A DNA stretch of 64,000 nt from Rs1 sp034111875. GTDB taxonomy: Bacteria; Pseudomonadota; Gammaproteobacteria; Pseudomonadales; Balneatricaceae. Location: positions 1-64,000 of the forward strand of contig JAWUWK010000006.1 in NCBI GenBank assembly GCA_034111875.1. Direction: 5' to 3'. Below are positions 1 to 7,990 of the stretch, piece by piece. The translations under genes and the position numbers were made by a program. The notes under the pieces are model-generated. The model had not been told where the DNA came from, made no database searches, and was given only the letters and a program-made list of their open reading frames with translations. The number at the start of each line of letters is the position of its first letter. Within the stretch, counting starts at the first letter, position 1.

Positions 1-991
1 CTGATTTTGCAAAAGTAGCCATCATTATAACTTTCTCAGCCGTTTTTGCCGCCTTGAGATCATCAATAACCCGGACGGAGACTTCGTCTAGGAGCTTTCG
101 TGTCCTCTTCACCGTAGGATTGTGTATTCCGAAGTCGTCGAGGTGCAGTGCGTCTTTCTTAACATCCGTTTGCAATACTTTGCTGAACACCGCTCCAGCT
201 TGCAGATAGTTGGCCATATGTGATAACCGTCTCATGTACCCGCGAACGGCGCCTTTTTTGGCAATCCCAGCTTCCCAAAGGTCTAGCCTTTTATTCTCGT
301 TCTTCAAAACCAGACTCCCAAGCGCCCCGGGTATACAGCCAATGCATTCATGTGATCCTAGGTATGAATAATGCCACTTGCTAACCATCTGATACTCCTT
401 CCACCAAGCGTCGAAGGCTTTATCGACCTGATCAAACTTGTTGCTAATGGCTGCTATCTGAGCGTGTCCGTCCGAGATCAGGGACATCGCTGCGCCAGCC
501 ACGTTGACCTCCTCCTCCCCTTTTTCCCACTTTACTGGCGCTATGTCGTCGATGTAGCTCCATACATAGGGAGACAGTTGTTTGTGCGCTGCATCTCGAT
601 TCGAATAGGTGCTTTTGGCGGCCAGGACGGCGGCGATTACGGTCAGAGTCACCGCCGCTTGCGGCCCCGCCATCGATATTGCAAATGCCCCGGCTCCGGC
701 TCCGGCTGCGGCTGCGCTTCCGGCGGCGGCTCCAGCTGCGGTTGCGGCTGAGGCTGCAGTGGCGACCGCAACCGCCGAAGCGGCAGATGTAACGCCAGCT
801 GCCAACGCTAACTTGTCTAAGGCTTCTACCCCCACGTCTTCTGCGCTCATCGATCCAATTTGATCTTTTCCTTTTCTTTTAAACGCCGATCCAATTTTCT
901 GGGTAAAGGAGTGTTTTATCCTTTGCACCTTCCCCACCTTGATTTTGTCTGGGTCTTTATATTCAAAAAATGTTTCATTTTTTTTAGCCAT
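1..991 (-). CDS. Ala/Gly-rich membrane-associated protein of unknown function (3' end outside window)
   Basis: The minus strand is open from an ATG at 991 to the window edge: 330 codons with no stop. The start is preceded by a good Shine-Dalgarno (AGGTGA, 993-998). Residues 1-50 are charged and polar. Residues about 58-127 are an Ala/Gly-rich hydrophobic tract with small-residue periodicity, which could form two membrane helices of glycine-zipper type. The rest is a mixed polar region rich in Trp, Lys and Asp, including a CxxC (HECIGC, about 215-219). Base composition is clearly richer in G+C than pyrD next door, suggesting acquired DNA. I do not recognise a family. Ala/Gly-rich hydrophobic cores occur in some secreted toxins and pore formers, but nothing here proves such a role. 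Open frames on the plus strand at 371-863 are antisense shadows of this gene. Confidence 0.75.
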   Translation of the reverse strand, partial: MAKKNETFFEYKDPDKIKVGKVQRIKHSFTQKIGSAFKRKGKDQIGSMSAEDVGVEALDKLALAAGVTSAASAVAVATAASAATAAGAAAGSAAAAGAGAGAFAISMAGPQAAVTLTVIAAVLAAKSTYSNRDAAHKQLSPYVWSYIDDIAPVKWEKGEEEVNVAGAAMSLISDGHAQIAAISNKFDQVDKAFDAWWKEYQMVSKWHYSYLGSHECIGCIPGALGSLVLKNENKRLDLWEAGIAKKGAVRGYMRRLSHMANYLQAGAVFSKVLQTDVKKDALHLDDFGIHNPTVKRTRKLLDEVSVRVIDDLKAAKTAEKVIMMATFAKS

Positions 992-1365
992 ATTTCACCT
1001 CGCATGAATCTGTTAGCGTGCTAACTCGAGTGTCCGAGTCATTAGTGCCTATCCATAAACACGTAACCTATTGAAAATAAATAATTGATTACATAAATTA
1101 ATCATTGGGGTTCAGAGTAAATTGATAATAAAAATTAATCAAGGGGGTAAGAGTAAATTGATAATAATGAACTCTAAGAAGATATCACTCAACCTATAGC
1201 CACACTCGAGCACATGGGCGAAAGGTTTAGTGGCAGACTTATTTCGGCCACCGAATAAAACTTGGCCACTCCTCCTCCGGCTGTTCTCTGTGCTCATAAT
1301 TACAGCTATCGCTCTAGGCTACTTTAACATATAATTATCGCCAATTTTTCAGATGGCTTCCCTCT
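992..1365. other. Intergenic region upstream of pyrD
   Basis: No gene was found. The stretch holds the SD of the minus-strand gene at 1-991, the direct repeats at 1097-1166, a small hairpin (TTATTTCGG at 1239-1247 against CCGAATAA at 1251-1258, one bulged T) and a perfect -10 hexamer TATAAT at 1330-1335, about 30 bases before the pyrD ATG. The matching -35 is poor, so the promoter is tentative. Confidence 0.5.
1097..1166. repeat. Two imperfect direct repeats upstream of pyrD
   Basis: Two copies, 1097-1130 (34 bases) and 1134-1166 (33 bases), both begin ATTAATCA and share a 17-base identical 3' part (1114-1130 and 1150-1166). They differ mainly in the middle, around a G-run. They lie in the gene-poor stretch between the left-edge gene and pyrD. 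Function unknown; paired protein-binding sites or a small tandem duplication are both possible. Confidence 0.7.
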
Positions 1366-2394
1366 ATGTTTTATCCTATAACGCGGGCTCTCATGTTTGG
1401 TTTAGATGCTGAGTTCTCTCATAACTTGGCATTAAAAAGTATGAATCTTGCGGCTATTCTAGGTGTGCCTAAGTTATTGGGTGCGGAAAAACTGTATGCA
1501 CCTATGGAAGTCATGGGAATTAAATTTCCCAACCCTGTTGGTCTAGCTGCTGGGCTGGATAAAAATGGTGCCTCTATTGACGGTCTCTCCTGTATGGGAT
1601 TTGGCTTTCTAGAAGTGGGGACTGTGACGCCCCTTGCGCAAATGGGTAATACAAAACCTAGAATATTTAGAATTCCTGAGCACAATGCGATCATTAATCG
1701 GATGGGTTTTAACAATGACGGGGTTGATGCGTTATTAAGAAATATTGATAAAGCGCAGTTTAAAGGAATATTGGGAATAAACATCGGCAAGAATAAAGAT
1801 ACACCCAATGAACAGGCCAATGATGACTATCTGTATTGTTTACGTAAAGTCTATTCTAGAGCGTCTTATATTACCTTAAATTTATCCTCCCCAAACACGC
1901 CTGGGCTGCGTACCCTCCAGTTTGGTGAAGCGTTAAATAGTTTATTAGAAGTGCTAAAAAATGAGCAGGCCAAACAAGCTTTACTACATGATAAGTATGT
2001 GCCTATCGCGGTGAAAATAGCACCTGATTTGACTGAAGATGAAGTGGTAATGGTCGCTAGTTCGTTAAAAACCTACGAAATAGATGGGGTTATTGCCACC
2101 AATACGACATTATCCCGACAGGGTGTAGAAGATTCGCCACTGCAACATGAATCCGGTGGTCTCTCGGGCGCACCGATTCGAAATCAATCAATAAGAATTA
2201 TTCGTACCTTGGCTCGTGAACTTCAGGGGAGTGTGGCTATTATTGGTGTTGGTGGGATTTCAGAAGGCTTTGATGCTGCTGAAAAAATTGAGGCAGGCGC
2301 TAGTTTAGTGCAAATATATAGCGGTTTTATATACAAAGGTCCTAGTCTCATCGCTGAGTCGGTAAGAGCGATTCAAAACTTACCGACTAACTAG
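1366..2394 (+). CDS. pyrD: Dihydroorotate dehydrogenase (quinone), class 2
   Basis: Oxidises dihydroorotate to orotate with FMN and passes electrons to quinone, the fourth step of de novo pyrimidine synthesis, at the inner face of the cytoplasmic membrane. The 342-residue length fits class 2 enzymes. The N-terminal helix (FYPITRALMF) is the membrane-contact part. Recognisable blocks are NPVGLAAGLDKNG (about 56-68), the NRMGFNNDG stretch (111-119), NLSSPNTPGLR around residue 175 (the catalytic Ser of class 2, where class 1 has Cys) and the phosphate/FMN-binding GVGGIS near the C-terminus. The gene stands alone and converges with rmf. No strong SD is visible before the ATG. Confidence 0.97.
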   Translation: MFYPITRALMFGLDAEFSHNLALKSMNLAAILGVPKLLGAEKLYAPMEVMGIKFPNPVGLAAGLDKNGASIDGLSCMGFGFLEVGTVTPLAQMGNTKPRIFRIPEHNAIINRMGFNNDGVDALLRNIDKAQFKGILGINIGKNKDTPNEQANDDYLYCLRKVYSRASYITLNLSSPNTPGLRTLQFGEALNSLLEVLKNEQAKQALLHDKYVPIAVKIAPDLTEDEVVMVASSLKTYEIDGVIATNTTLSRQGVEDSPLQHESGGLSGAPIRNQSIRIIRTLARELQGSVAIIGVGGISEGFDAAEKIEAGASLVQIYSGFIYKGPSLIAESVRAIQNLPTN

Positions 2395-2454
2395 CGAAAA
2401 GCATGCCAAATCAGGAGCTGAGGCTTGCTGTGTAAGCCGCAGCTCTGATTTATA

Positions 2455-2661
2455 TCAATGTAGGGCAGGATTCACCTGAATGGCTGATACGCCTCCCATG
2501 CCATCCCAATGTGCCTCGCGACCTTCGCGCCAACCACCGAGCCAGAGGCTGCGTTTATCATCTACATTTACTGGGCACATATCTTTGGATTTTCCGGTTA
2601 AGCCGGCGCTAAATCCTCTGGAAAATAGAATAGAAGACTTGTCGCGTTTTTGTCTCTTCAT
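2455..2661 (-). CDS. rmf: Ribosome modulation factor
   Basis: A 68-residue basic protein that begins MKRQKRD and contains RGFSAGLTGKSKDMCP and the SLWLGGWREGRE block, the signature of RMF. RMF binds 70S ribosomes in stationary phase and promotes their dimerisation into inactive 100S particles. The protein is longer than the 55 residues of E. coli RMF, with an extra C-terminal tail. The start at 2661 has a GAGG Shine-Dalgarno a few bases upstream. It converges with pyrD, and rlmKL follows divergently; in E. coli rmf, pyrD and rlmL are also close, so the context supports the call. Confidence 0.95.
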   Translation of the reverse strand: MKRQKRDKSSILFSRGFSAGLTGKSKDMCPVNVDDKRSLWLGGWREGREAHWDGMGGVSAIQVNPALH

Positions 2662-3071
2662 ATTATTGCCTCGTATTGTTTACTTTAACTTATAGTGAGA
2701 AGTAATTCCTGCTATTGGCAAGTACCAAAAATAACTCGCTTTGCCATGTTAGGTAGGCTAAAGCAATTGGGTTTGCCGTGGGGCCTTATTATTAACTTAA
2801 GTAGATGTTAAATCAGATCTACAGTTATAGTTATAGCAAAAAAAACCCTCGGTGGAAGGAATTAAAACGCTTGTTTAGGCATATTACTGACTGGTAGAAA
2901 ATAATTATTTTCATTTCAATATGTTAAAGTGACCAGCAGATTGAAATCAATGGTTGAAAAATAATCATGTTATTCAGAGTAACTATGAAATAATTTATAT
3001 CATTTTGATGTAAATAAAATTTAAAAATTAATCAGTGCCCACATTGAATAGGCACTAGAAGGTAAGAAAGA
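2662..3071. other. Divergent intergenic region rmf / rlmKL
   Basis: An AT-rich 410-base stretch with no gene seen; it must hold the promoters of rmf (minus) and rlmKL (plus). A short inverted repeat AGTGCC/GGCACT (3034-3039 and 3051-3056) lies just before the rlmKL ribosome-binding site. Confidence 0.6.
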
Positions 3072-5219
3072 ATGTCGAATATGTTTTTAGCTACTTGCCC
3101 AAAAGGCTTTGAGCCATTACTGGTAGATGAGTTAATTAGTTTTGGTGCACAAAATGTTAAGCAAATGGCTGTCGGTGTTGAGTTTTATGGCGAGATAGAG
3201 CATGCGTATAAAGCTTGCCTTTGGTCGCGTGTTGCCAACCGAGTATTACTACCGCTATTATCTGGTAATGCGGAAAGTGCAGACGAGCTGTATTCGGCTA
3301 TTCAAAGTATTAACTGGCTGGAACATATGGAACCCACTAATAGCCTTGCGATTAGTTTTACGGGTAGCTCTCAAGCCATCAATAATACCCATTTCGGCGC
3401 GTTAAAAGTTAAAGATGCTATTGTCGATCAGTTTAGAGATGTGACTGGCGTGCGGCCAACAATTGAGCGCGACACACCGGATATTCGTATTCACACACAT
3501 CTCTATCGCGGTAAGTTGTCGGTATCCCTGGATCTATCAGGTTCTAGTTTGCATCGGCGTGGTTATCGTCTTTTCGCAGGTACTGCTCCTTTAAAAGAGA
3601 ACTTGGCGGCGGCTCTTTTGATGCGCGCTGGTTGGCCAAAAATGAAGAGTGAGTTCAAACAAGTCTATGATCCTCTTTGCGGTGCTGGTACGTTACTCAT
3701 AGAAGCGGCAATGATGGCCGCTGATATTGCGCCTGGTTTAGATAAAAAACACTGGGGATTTGTACAGTGGAAAAAGCATGATAACTCCCTGTGGGAAGCG
3801 TTATTAAAAGAGGCTGAAGAACGCAGAAGGATTGGTTTAGAGGAAAATGACATACGCTTTGTGGGTTCAGATATTGATGCCAGAGTACTCGATGATGCAG
3901 CCGCTAATAGCAAAAATATCGGCCTGTTAAATTTAATCGAGTATAAAGTTGGTAATGTTGAAAAAATGCTGCCACCGAGTGATGAGCCTGGCTTGTTAAT
4001 CACTAATCCACCCTATGGGGAGCGCTTAGGTGATAGTTCAACGTTAATGTTTATGTATCGGGCCATCGGCGATAAATTAAAGCAAGATTTTAGGGGTTGG
4101 AAGGCTTCCGTTTTTACCGGCAACCCAGAACTCTGCCAAGTAATAGGCCTAAAGCCAGATAAAACCTACAAACTAAACAATGGGCCTATTGAAAGTCAGT
4201 TATTTAACTATCATATTTATGCCGAACGCAATGAGCCTGAATTAGAGCAATCTTTAGCAGAGGCGGAGCCTTTGTCTGAAGCGGGACAGATGTTTGCTAA
4301 TCGACTTAATAAAAACAGTAAATTACTGGCTAAATGGCGTAAAAAACAACAAATCACCGCTTATAGACTCTACGATGCAGATATCCCAGAATATGCTGTT
4401 GCTATCGATGTGTATAGTGATTGGGTGCATGTGCAAGAATATGCCCCGCCTAAAAGCATCGATAAAGTTAAAGTGTTTGAGCGTATAAAAGATGTTATGG
4501 CGGCGATTCCGCAAGTACTAAAGATCAATCCTAAACGGGTGGTTTTAAAACAGAGAAAGCGTCAAAGTGGGACTCAACAATATGAAAAACATGGGCATCT
4601 AGGTAAGTTTTTTGAAGTCACTGAGCACGGTTGCCGCTTTCGAATAAATCTAAAAGATTATTTGGATACCGGTTTGTTTTTAGATCATCGTCCGATACGC
4701 CTTGAAATACAGCAACAATCTGAAAATAAGGATTTCCTCAACCTTTTTAGCTATACCAGTTCGGCGTCTGTTCACGCGGCTATAGGGGGTGCTAAGTCGA
4801 CAACAAGTGTTGATATGTCGACTACTTATCTCAGCTGGGCGGCAAAAAACATGGCCATGAATGGATTTAATGATAGCCAGCATCATTTCATTCAAGCAGA
4901 TTGCATGCAATGGTTGAAAAAACAGCGCCAACCGGTCTATGATTTGATTTTCATGGACCCTCCCACTTTTTCAAATTCCAAGCGTATGTTGGATGTGATG
5001 GATGTACAGAGAGATCATGTTCGCATGATAAGTGCCTGCATGCGTTTACTGCGTAAAGATGGTTTGTTAATCTTTTCCAATAATTACCGAAAATTCAAAC
5101 TAGATTATGAGCTGCTGCAAACATTTGAAATTGAAGAGGTAACCCAAAGGACTATCGATCCGGACTTTAAGCGTAATACGCGCATTCACAAATGCTTTGA
5201 AATCCGTCACAAAGTATAA
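3072..5219 (+). CDS. rlmL: Bifunctional 23S rRNA guanine methyltransferase RlmKL (m2G2445, m7G2069)
   Basis: A 715-residue protein with the two-enzyme layout of RlmKL. The N-terminal half has a THUMP region and a Rossmann methyltransferase with the NPPYGERLG motif near residues 310-318 (m2G2445 activity). The C-terminal half is a second methyltransferase with FMDPPTFSNSKRM near 627-640 (m7G2069 activity). Both use S-adenosylmethionine and modify 23S rRNA during 50S assembly. Length matches the E. coli fusion protein (about 700). An SD-like AAGGTAAGAAAG precedes the ATG. It is a single gene ending at the hairpin at 5369-5385. Confidence 0.97.
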   Translation: MSNMFLATCPKGFEPLLVDELISFGAQNVKQMAVGVEFYGEIEHAYKACLWSRVANRVLLPLLSGNAESADELYSAIQSINWLEHMEPTNSLAISFTGSSQAINNTHFGALKVKDAIVDQFRDVTGVRPTIERDTPDIRIHTHLYRGKLSVSLDLSGSSLHRRGYRLFAGTAPLKENLAAALLMRAGWPKMKSEFKQVYDPLCGAGTLLIEAAMMAADIAPGLDKKHWGFVQWKKHDNSLWEALLKEAEERRRIGLEENDIRFVGSDIDARVLDDAAANSKNIGLLNLIEYKVGNVEKMLPPSDEPGLLITNPPYGERLGDSSTLMFMYRAIGDKLKQDFRGWKASVFTGNPELCQVIGLKPDKTYKLNNGPIESQLFNYHIYAERNEPELEQSLAEAEPLSEAGQMFANRLNKNSKLLAKWRKKQQITAYRLYDADIPEYAVAIDVYSDWVHVQEYAPPKSIDKVKVFERIKDVMAAIPQVLKINPKRVVLKQRKRQSGTQQYEKHGHLGKFFEVTEHGCRFRINLKDYLDTGLFLDHRPIRLEIQQQSENKDFLNLFSYTSSASVHAAIGGAKSTTSVDMSTTYLSWAAKNMAMNGFNDSQHHFIQADCMQWLKKQRQPVYDLIFMDPPTFSNSKRMLDVMDVQRDHVRMISACMRLLRKDGLLIFSNNYRKFKLDYELLQTFEIEEVTQRTIDPDFKRNTRIHKCFEIRHKV

Positions 5220-5368
5220 AGTGAAAATTTTTTCTGAGTAATCATAACAGCGACTAATCACGGCTTTAAAGTACAAGGTCATCCGATTTAACTTCAATAT
5301 AGGTTTAGATCGGCTACCTGTGATTCATCTCTTGTAGCTTAGAAAAATAGCATAATATAGAGGATCGT

Positions 5369-5392
5369 TGGGCGTTAAACGCCCAGTGTTTT
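5369..5392 (+). terminator. Hairpin terminator between convergent rlmKL and response regulator
   Basis: Perfect 6-bp stem TGGGCG/CGCCCA (5369-5374 and 5380-5385) with loop TTAAA, followed by GTGTTTTAT. It sits just beyond the end of the minus-strand response regulator and could serve rlmKL and possibly both genes. Confidence 0.65.
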
Positions 5393-6185
5393 ATATATCA
5401 TCGAAGACGAGTTGGATTATAATTCGTTTGACGTCATCATAGGTTAGTGGTTTTTTCAAGAGGGCTGAGACGCCTGAGCTTTCAATTGCTGCTAAAGAGG
5501 CTTTATTTTGTTCAGACGTTACCATCATAACTGGCACCGATGGTTGGTTCTTGTCTTGTCTAATTAGCTCGAGTAGCTCTCTACCGTCGACGTTAGGCAT
5601 ATTGTAATCAGTCACAACTAAGTCAAAATGTTGTTCCTGAAAAAGACTAAAAGCTTGAGCACCGTCCTCTGCTTCGACCAGTGTTTTAACCCCTAAATTT
5701 TTCAATATTACTTTAAAATAGGAACGCGACACTTTGCTGTCATCTACAATCAGAACGTTGAGGTTTTCAAAATCATCATCCGTCACTTCTGTTTCATAAT
5801 CACCAATATAATCTAAGGTACTGTGCAATACCTTACCTAGATCTTTTTCACTAAATGGCTTAGGTAAAATGCCTATAGCGCCTGCTTGGCGAACAGGCTC
5901 TAAAAAGCGGTAGTGGGTTTCAGAGGAAATAAGTAGAAAAGTGGTTTTTTGTAAACGATCATCTTCGCGCATTTTGCTGACAATATCTGTGCCCGTCATA
6001 TCAGGCAGATGCATGGCACTTATGACAATATCAGGAATCTGATGGTCCATGAAATCCAAGGAATCTTGACCGCAGAGGCACTCCTCAACTTCGTCTATTT
6101 CGAAATTAGCCAAATGCTTGCGAATGATCGATCTTTGAAGATTAGAAGGTTCTACTAATACAACTAATAGATTGCTTAAGTTCAT
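5391..6185 (-). CDS. Tandem double-receiver response regulator, first receiver degenerate
   Basis: 264 residues made of two CheY-like receiver domains and no output domain. Domain 1 (about 6-125) has the fold signature, but the phospho-acceptor Asp is replaced by Ala57 (context PDIVISAMHLP) and the acidic pair reads EP; the conserved Lys109 remains. Domain 2 (about 143-262) is canonical, with Asp148-Asp149, Asp193 (DLVVTDYNMP) and the C-terminal KKP. The protein therefore probably takes phosphate only on domain 2, while domain 1 may act as a docking or constitutive module. No kinase is adjacent, so the partner is unknown. It is a single gene with a long upstream region. Confidence 0.9.
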   Translation of the reverse strand: MNLSNLLVVLVEPSNLQRSIIRKHLANFEIDEVEECLCGQDSLDFMDHQIPDIVISAMHLPDMTGTDIVSKMREDDRLQKTTFLLISSETHYRFLEPVRQAGAIGILPKPFSEKDLGKVLHSTLDYIGDYETEVTDDDFENLNVLIVDDSKVSRSYFKVILKNLGVKTLVEAEDGAQAFSLFQEQHFDLVVTDYNMPNVDGRELLELIRQDKNQPSVPVMMVTSEQNKASLAAIESSGVSALLKKPLTYDDVKRIIIQLVFDDI

Positions 6186-6525
6186 AAATATTCTCGTAGG
6201 AATAGAAAGAGTAGTTAAGAGTCGCTATCACACCTATTCTCAGTGGATTTTTGGTTTCTTGATTTTTTAACACCGCTCTAAATTAATAATAAAGCAATGT
6301 CGTCTTGTTGCTAGCAATTTTATGCACAATCAATAATAATTGCTAGGCTTTCTAATACGTTAATGTAGGTTGCTGATTGAAGTCAATGATTAGCTAACTC
6401 CTTATTGTAGCTTCCATCGGTATCTTTATCCGAACAGTGTTCTCAATAACCTATTTTTTGACATTAAAAAACCATTATTTTGGCCGTTTTATCACTCTAA
6501 TTATTAGCAAGGTTGTCTCAAAAAA
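6186..6525. other. Intergenic region with 9-bp inverted repeat
   Basis: No gene. A perfect inverted repeat CTAGCAATT (6311-6319) / AATTGCTAG (6338-6346) with an 18-base AT-rich loop lies between the divergent response regulator and MFS genes. It has no T-tract, so an operator or an RNA stem is more likely than a terminator. Confidence 0.5.
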
Positions 6526-7701
6526 ATGCATAAAACAGTTTTTATTCTCTCTCTATGCCAAGCATTACTAGGCACCGGTAATGTTTTATTGATTGCGATG
6601 GCGGCATTAATTGGTCAGAGCTTAGCCCCAACAGCCGCTTTGATAACGTTTCCGCTGGCACTGCAATTTGTCGGGCTAATGACAGCGACTATTCCAGCCT
6701 CGTTAATTATGCATAAATTGGGCCGGCGTAAGGGTTTTTATCTAGGTAATGTGTTGGGTATAGCGGGTGCTTTGCTTTGCGCATTGGCGCTTTTTCAAGA
6801 AAATTTTACCGGTTTTTGCGCGGGCTCATTTTTACTCGGAATCGGTATTGGTTTTGGCACTTTATATCGCTTTGCCGCCGTGGATTCTTGTCCGACAGAG
6901 CAAAAAGGTAAAGCTATCTCCTATGTCATGCTAGGTGGGGTTCTCGCTGCCTTTTTGGGACCTGCCCTCGCCGTTGAAAGTAAAGATTGGATAACAGGTC
7001 ATCCCTTTACGGGCTCATTTTTAGGTGTTGTTGGCTTAAATATTATCGCGTTCTTATTGCTAACCCAGGCCGAATTTCCGGACACTGCATCTAGTGATAA
7101 TAAAACATTAGCTGCACGACCTATTGCGGACATTATTCGACAACCGATTTTTATTTTAGCGGTGGTTTCAGCAACGATCGGCTATGTGGTGATGAACTTA
7201 CTTATGTCGGCCACACCCCTGGCAATGAACCGGCACGGTTTTAGTTTCGAAGATTCTGCCTGGGTTATTCAATGGCATGTGCTCGGCATGTTTTTACCTT
7301 CTTTTATTACCCCAAAATTGATGCGCCGCTTCGGTCCCGTGGTATTAATCCAAACGGGTTCTCTCTTCATTATAGGTTGTATCGCGATCAATTTTCACGG
7401 TCAATCAATGTGGCATTTTTGGAGTGCTCTGGTCTTGTTAGGGCTAGGTTGGAATTTCATGTTTATCTGCGCAACCCATATAGTGACTGGCGCCTACCGA
7501 CCGCATGAGAAAGCTAAGAGCCAAGCAGCTAACGAATTCATATTGTTTTCTATGGTAACATTGTCAGCCTTAAGTTCAGGATGGCTCGAAGCCACTATCG
7601 GTTGGGTCAATATGAATTTAATGATGATTTTCGTCGTCCTCGTCTCCATCTTTGTGGTGAAGTATTTTGCCCGTGACTTAGAGACTGTTACCTCTCAATA
7701 A
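6526..7701 (+). CDS. MFS transporter
   Basis: 391 residues, almost entirely hydrophobic segments consistent with 12 membrane helices. The cytoplasmic loop between helices 2 and 3 has the MFS signature in the form MHKLGRRKGF. It is a proton-coupled or uniport small-molecule carrier of the inner membrane. The substrate cannot be read from the sequence, and I do not recognise a specific subfamily. It may be co-transcribed with the small gene that begins 17 bases after its stop. Confidence 0.85.
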   Translation: MHKTVFILSLCQALLGTGNVLLIAMAALIGQSLAPTAALITFPLALQFVGLMTATIPASLIMHKLGRRKGFYLGNVLGIAGALLCALALFQENFTGFCAGSFLLGIGIGFGTLYRFAAVDSCPTEQKGKAISYVMLGGVLAAFLGPALAVESKDWITGHPFTGSFLGVVGLNIIAFLLLTQAEFPDTASSDNKTLAARPIADIIRQPIFILAVVSATIGYVVMNLLMSATPLAMNRHGFSFEDSAWVIQWHVLGMFLPSFITPKLMRRFGPVVLIQTGSLFIIGCIAINFHGQSMWHFWSALVLLGLGWNFMFICATHIVTGAYRPHEKAKSQAANEFILFSMVTLSALSSGWLEATIGWVNMNLMMIFVVLVSIFVVKYFARDLETVTSQ

Positions 7702-7717
7702 TAAGGGATTTTATAGG

Positions 7718-7909
7718 TTGAAGAGCTTTATTTTTAGTACAGAAAATGAGCGTGGGGGCGTTATGTTGTGTGACATTGACACCTTAGAAGATGCTGTCGT
7801 CTATCTCAATAGACGTTTTCCTGGAATAGTCAAAGTGGAAATGGGCAAAGATTTCTGGACCTTATCGAAAGGTTTCGAAACGGCATCTCCAGCGGTCAAT
7901 GACAGCTAA
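7718..7909 (+). CDS. Small hypothetical protein
   Basis: 63 codons from a TTG preceded by a clear SD (AAGGGA, 7703-7708); an in-frame ATG at 7763 would give a shorter product without a good SD. The peptide is soluble, acidic and mixed alpha/beta in character (DIDTLEDAVVYLNRRFPG). No family is recognised. It follows the MFS gene by 16 bases and lies upstream of recC, so it may be the last gene of the transporter unit. Confidence 0.55.
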   Translation: MKSFIFSTENERGGVMLCDIDTLEDAVVYLNRRFPGIVKVEMGKDFWTLSKGFETASPAVNDS

Positions 7910-7990
7910 AGCAACTAGGCTAGCGTAGAGTATTAGTATTAGCCAACAGCCATCCATATCGTCTTGATTTTTTATTAAGCAGGTGAGTTT

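Noticed and set aside
371..863. Two plus-strand open frames rich in Ala/Pro and Gly/Cys
   Set aside because: They are antisense to the well-supported minus-strand gene at 1-991; their odd composition mirrors its Ala/Gly-rich tract.
2480..2695. 71-codon plus-strand frame near pyrD
   Set aside because: Fully overlaps rmf on the other strand, whose identity is clear.
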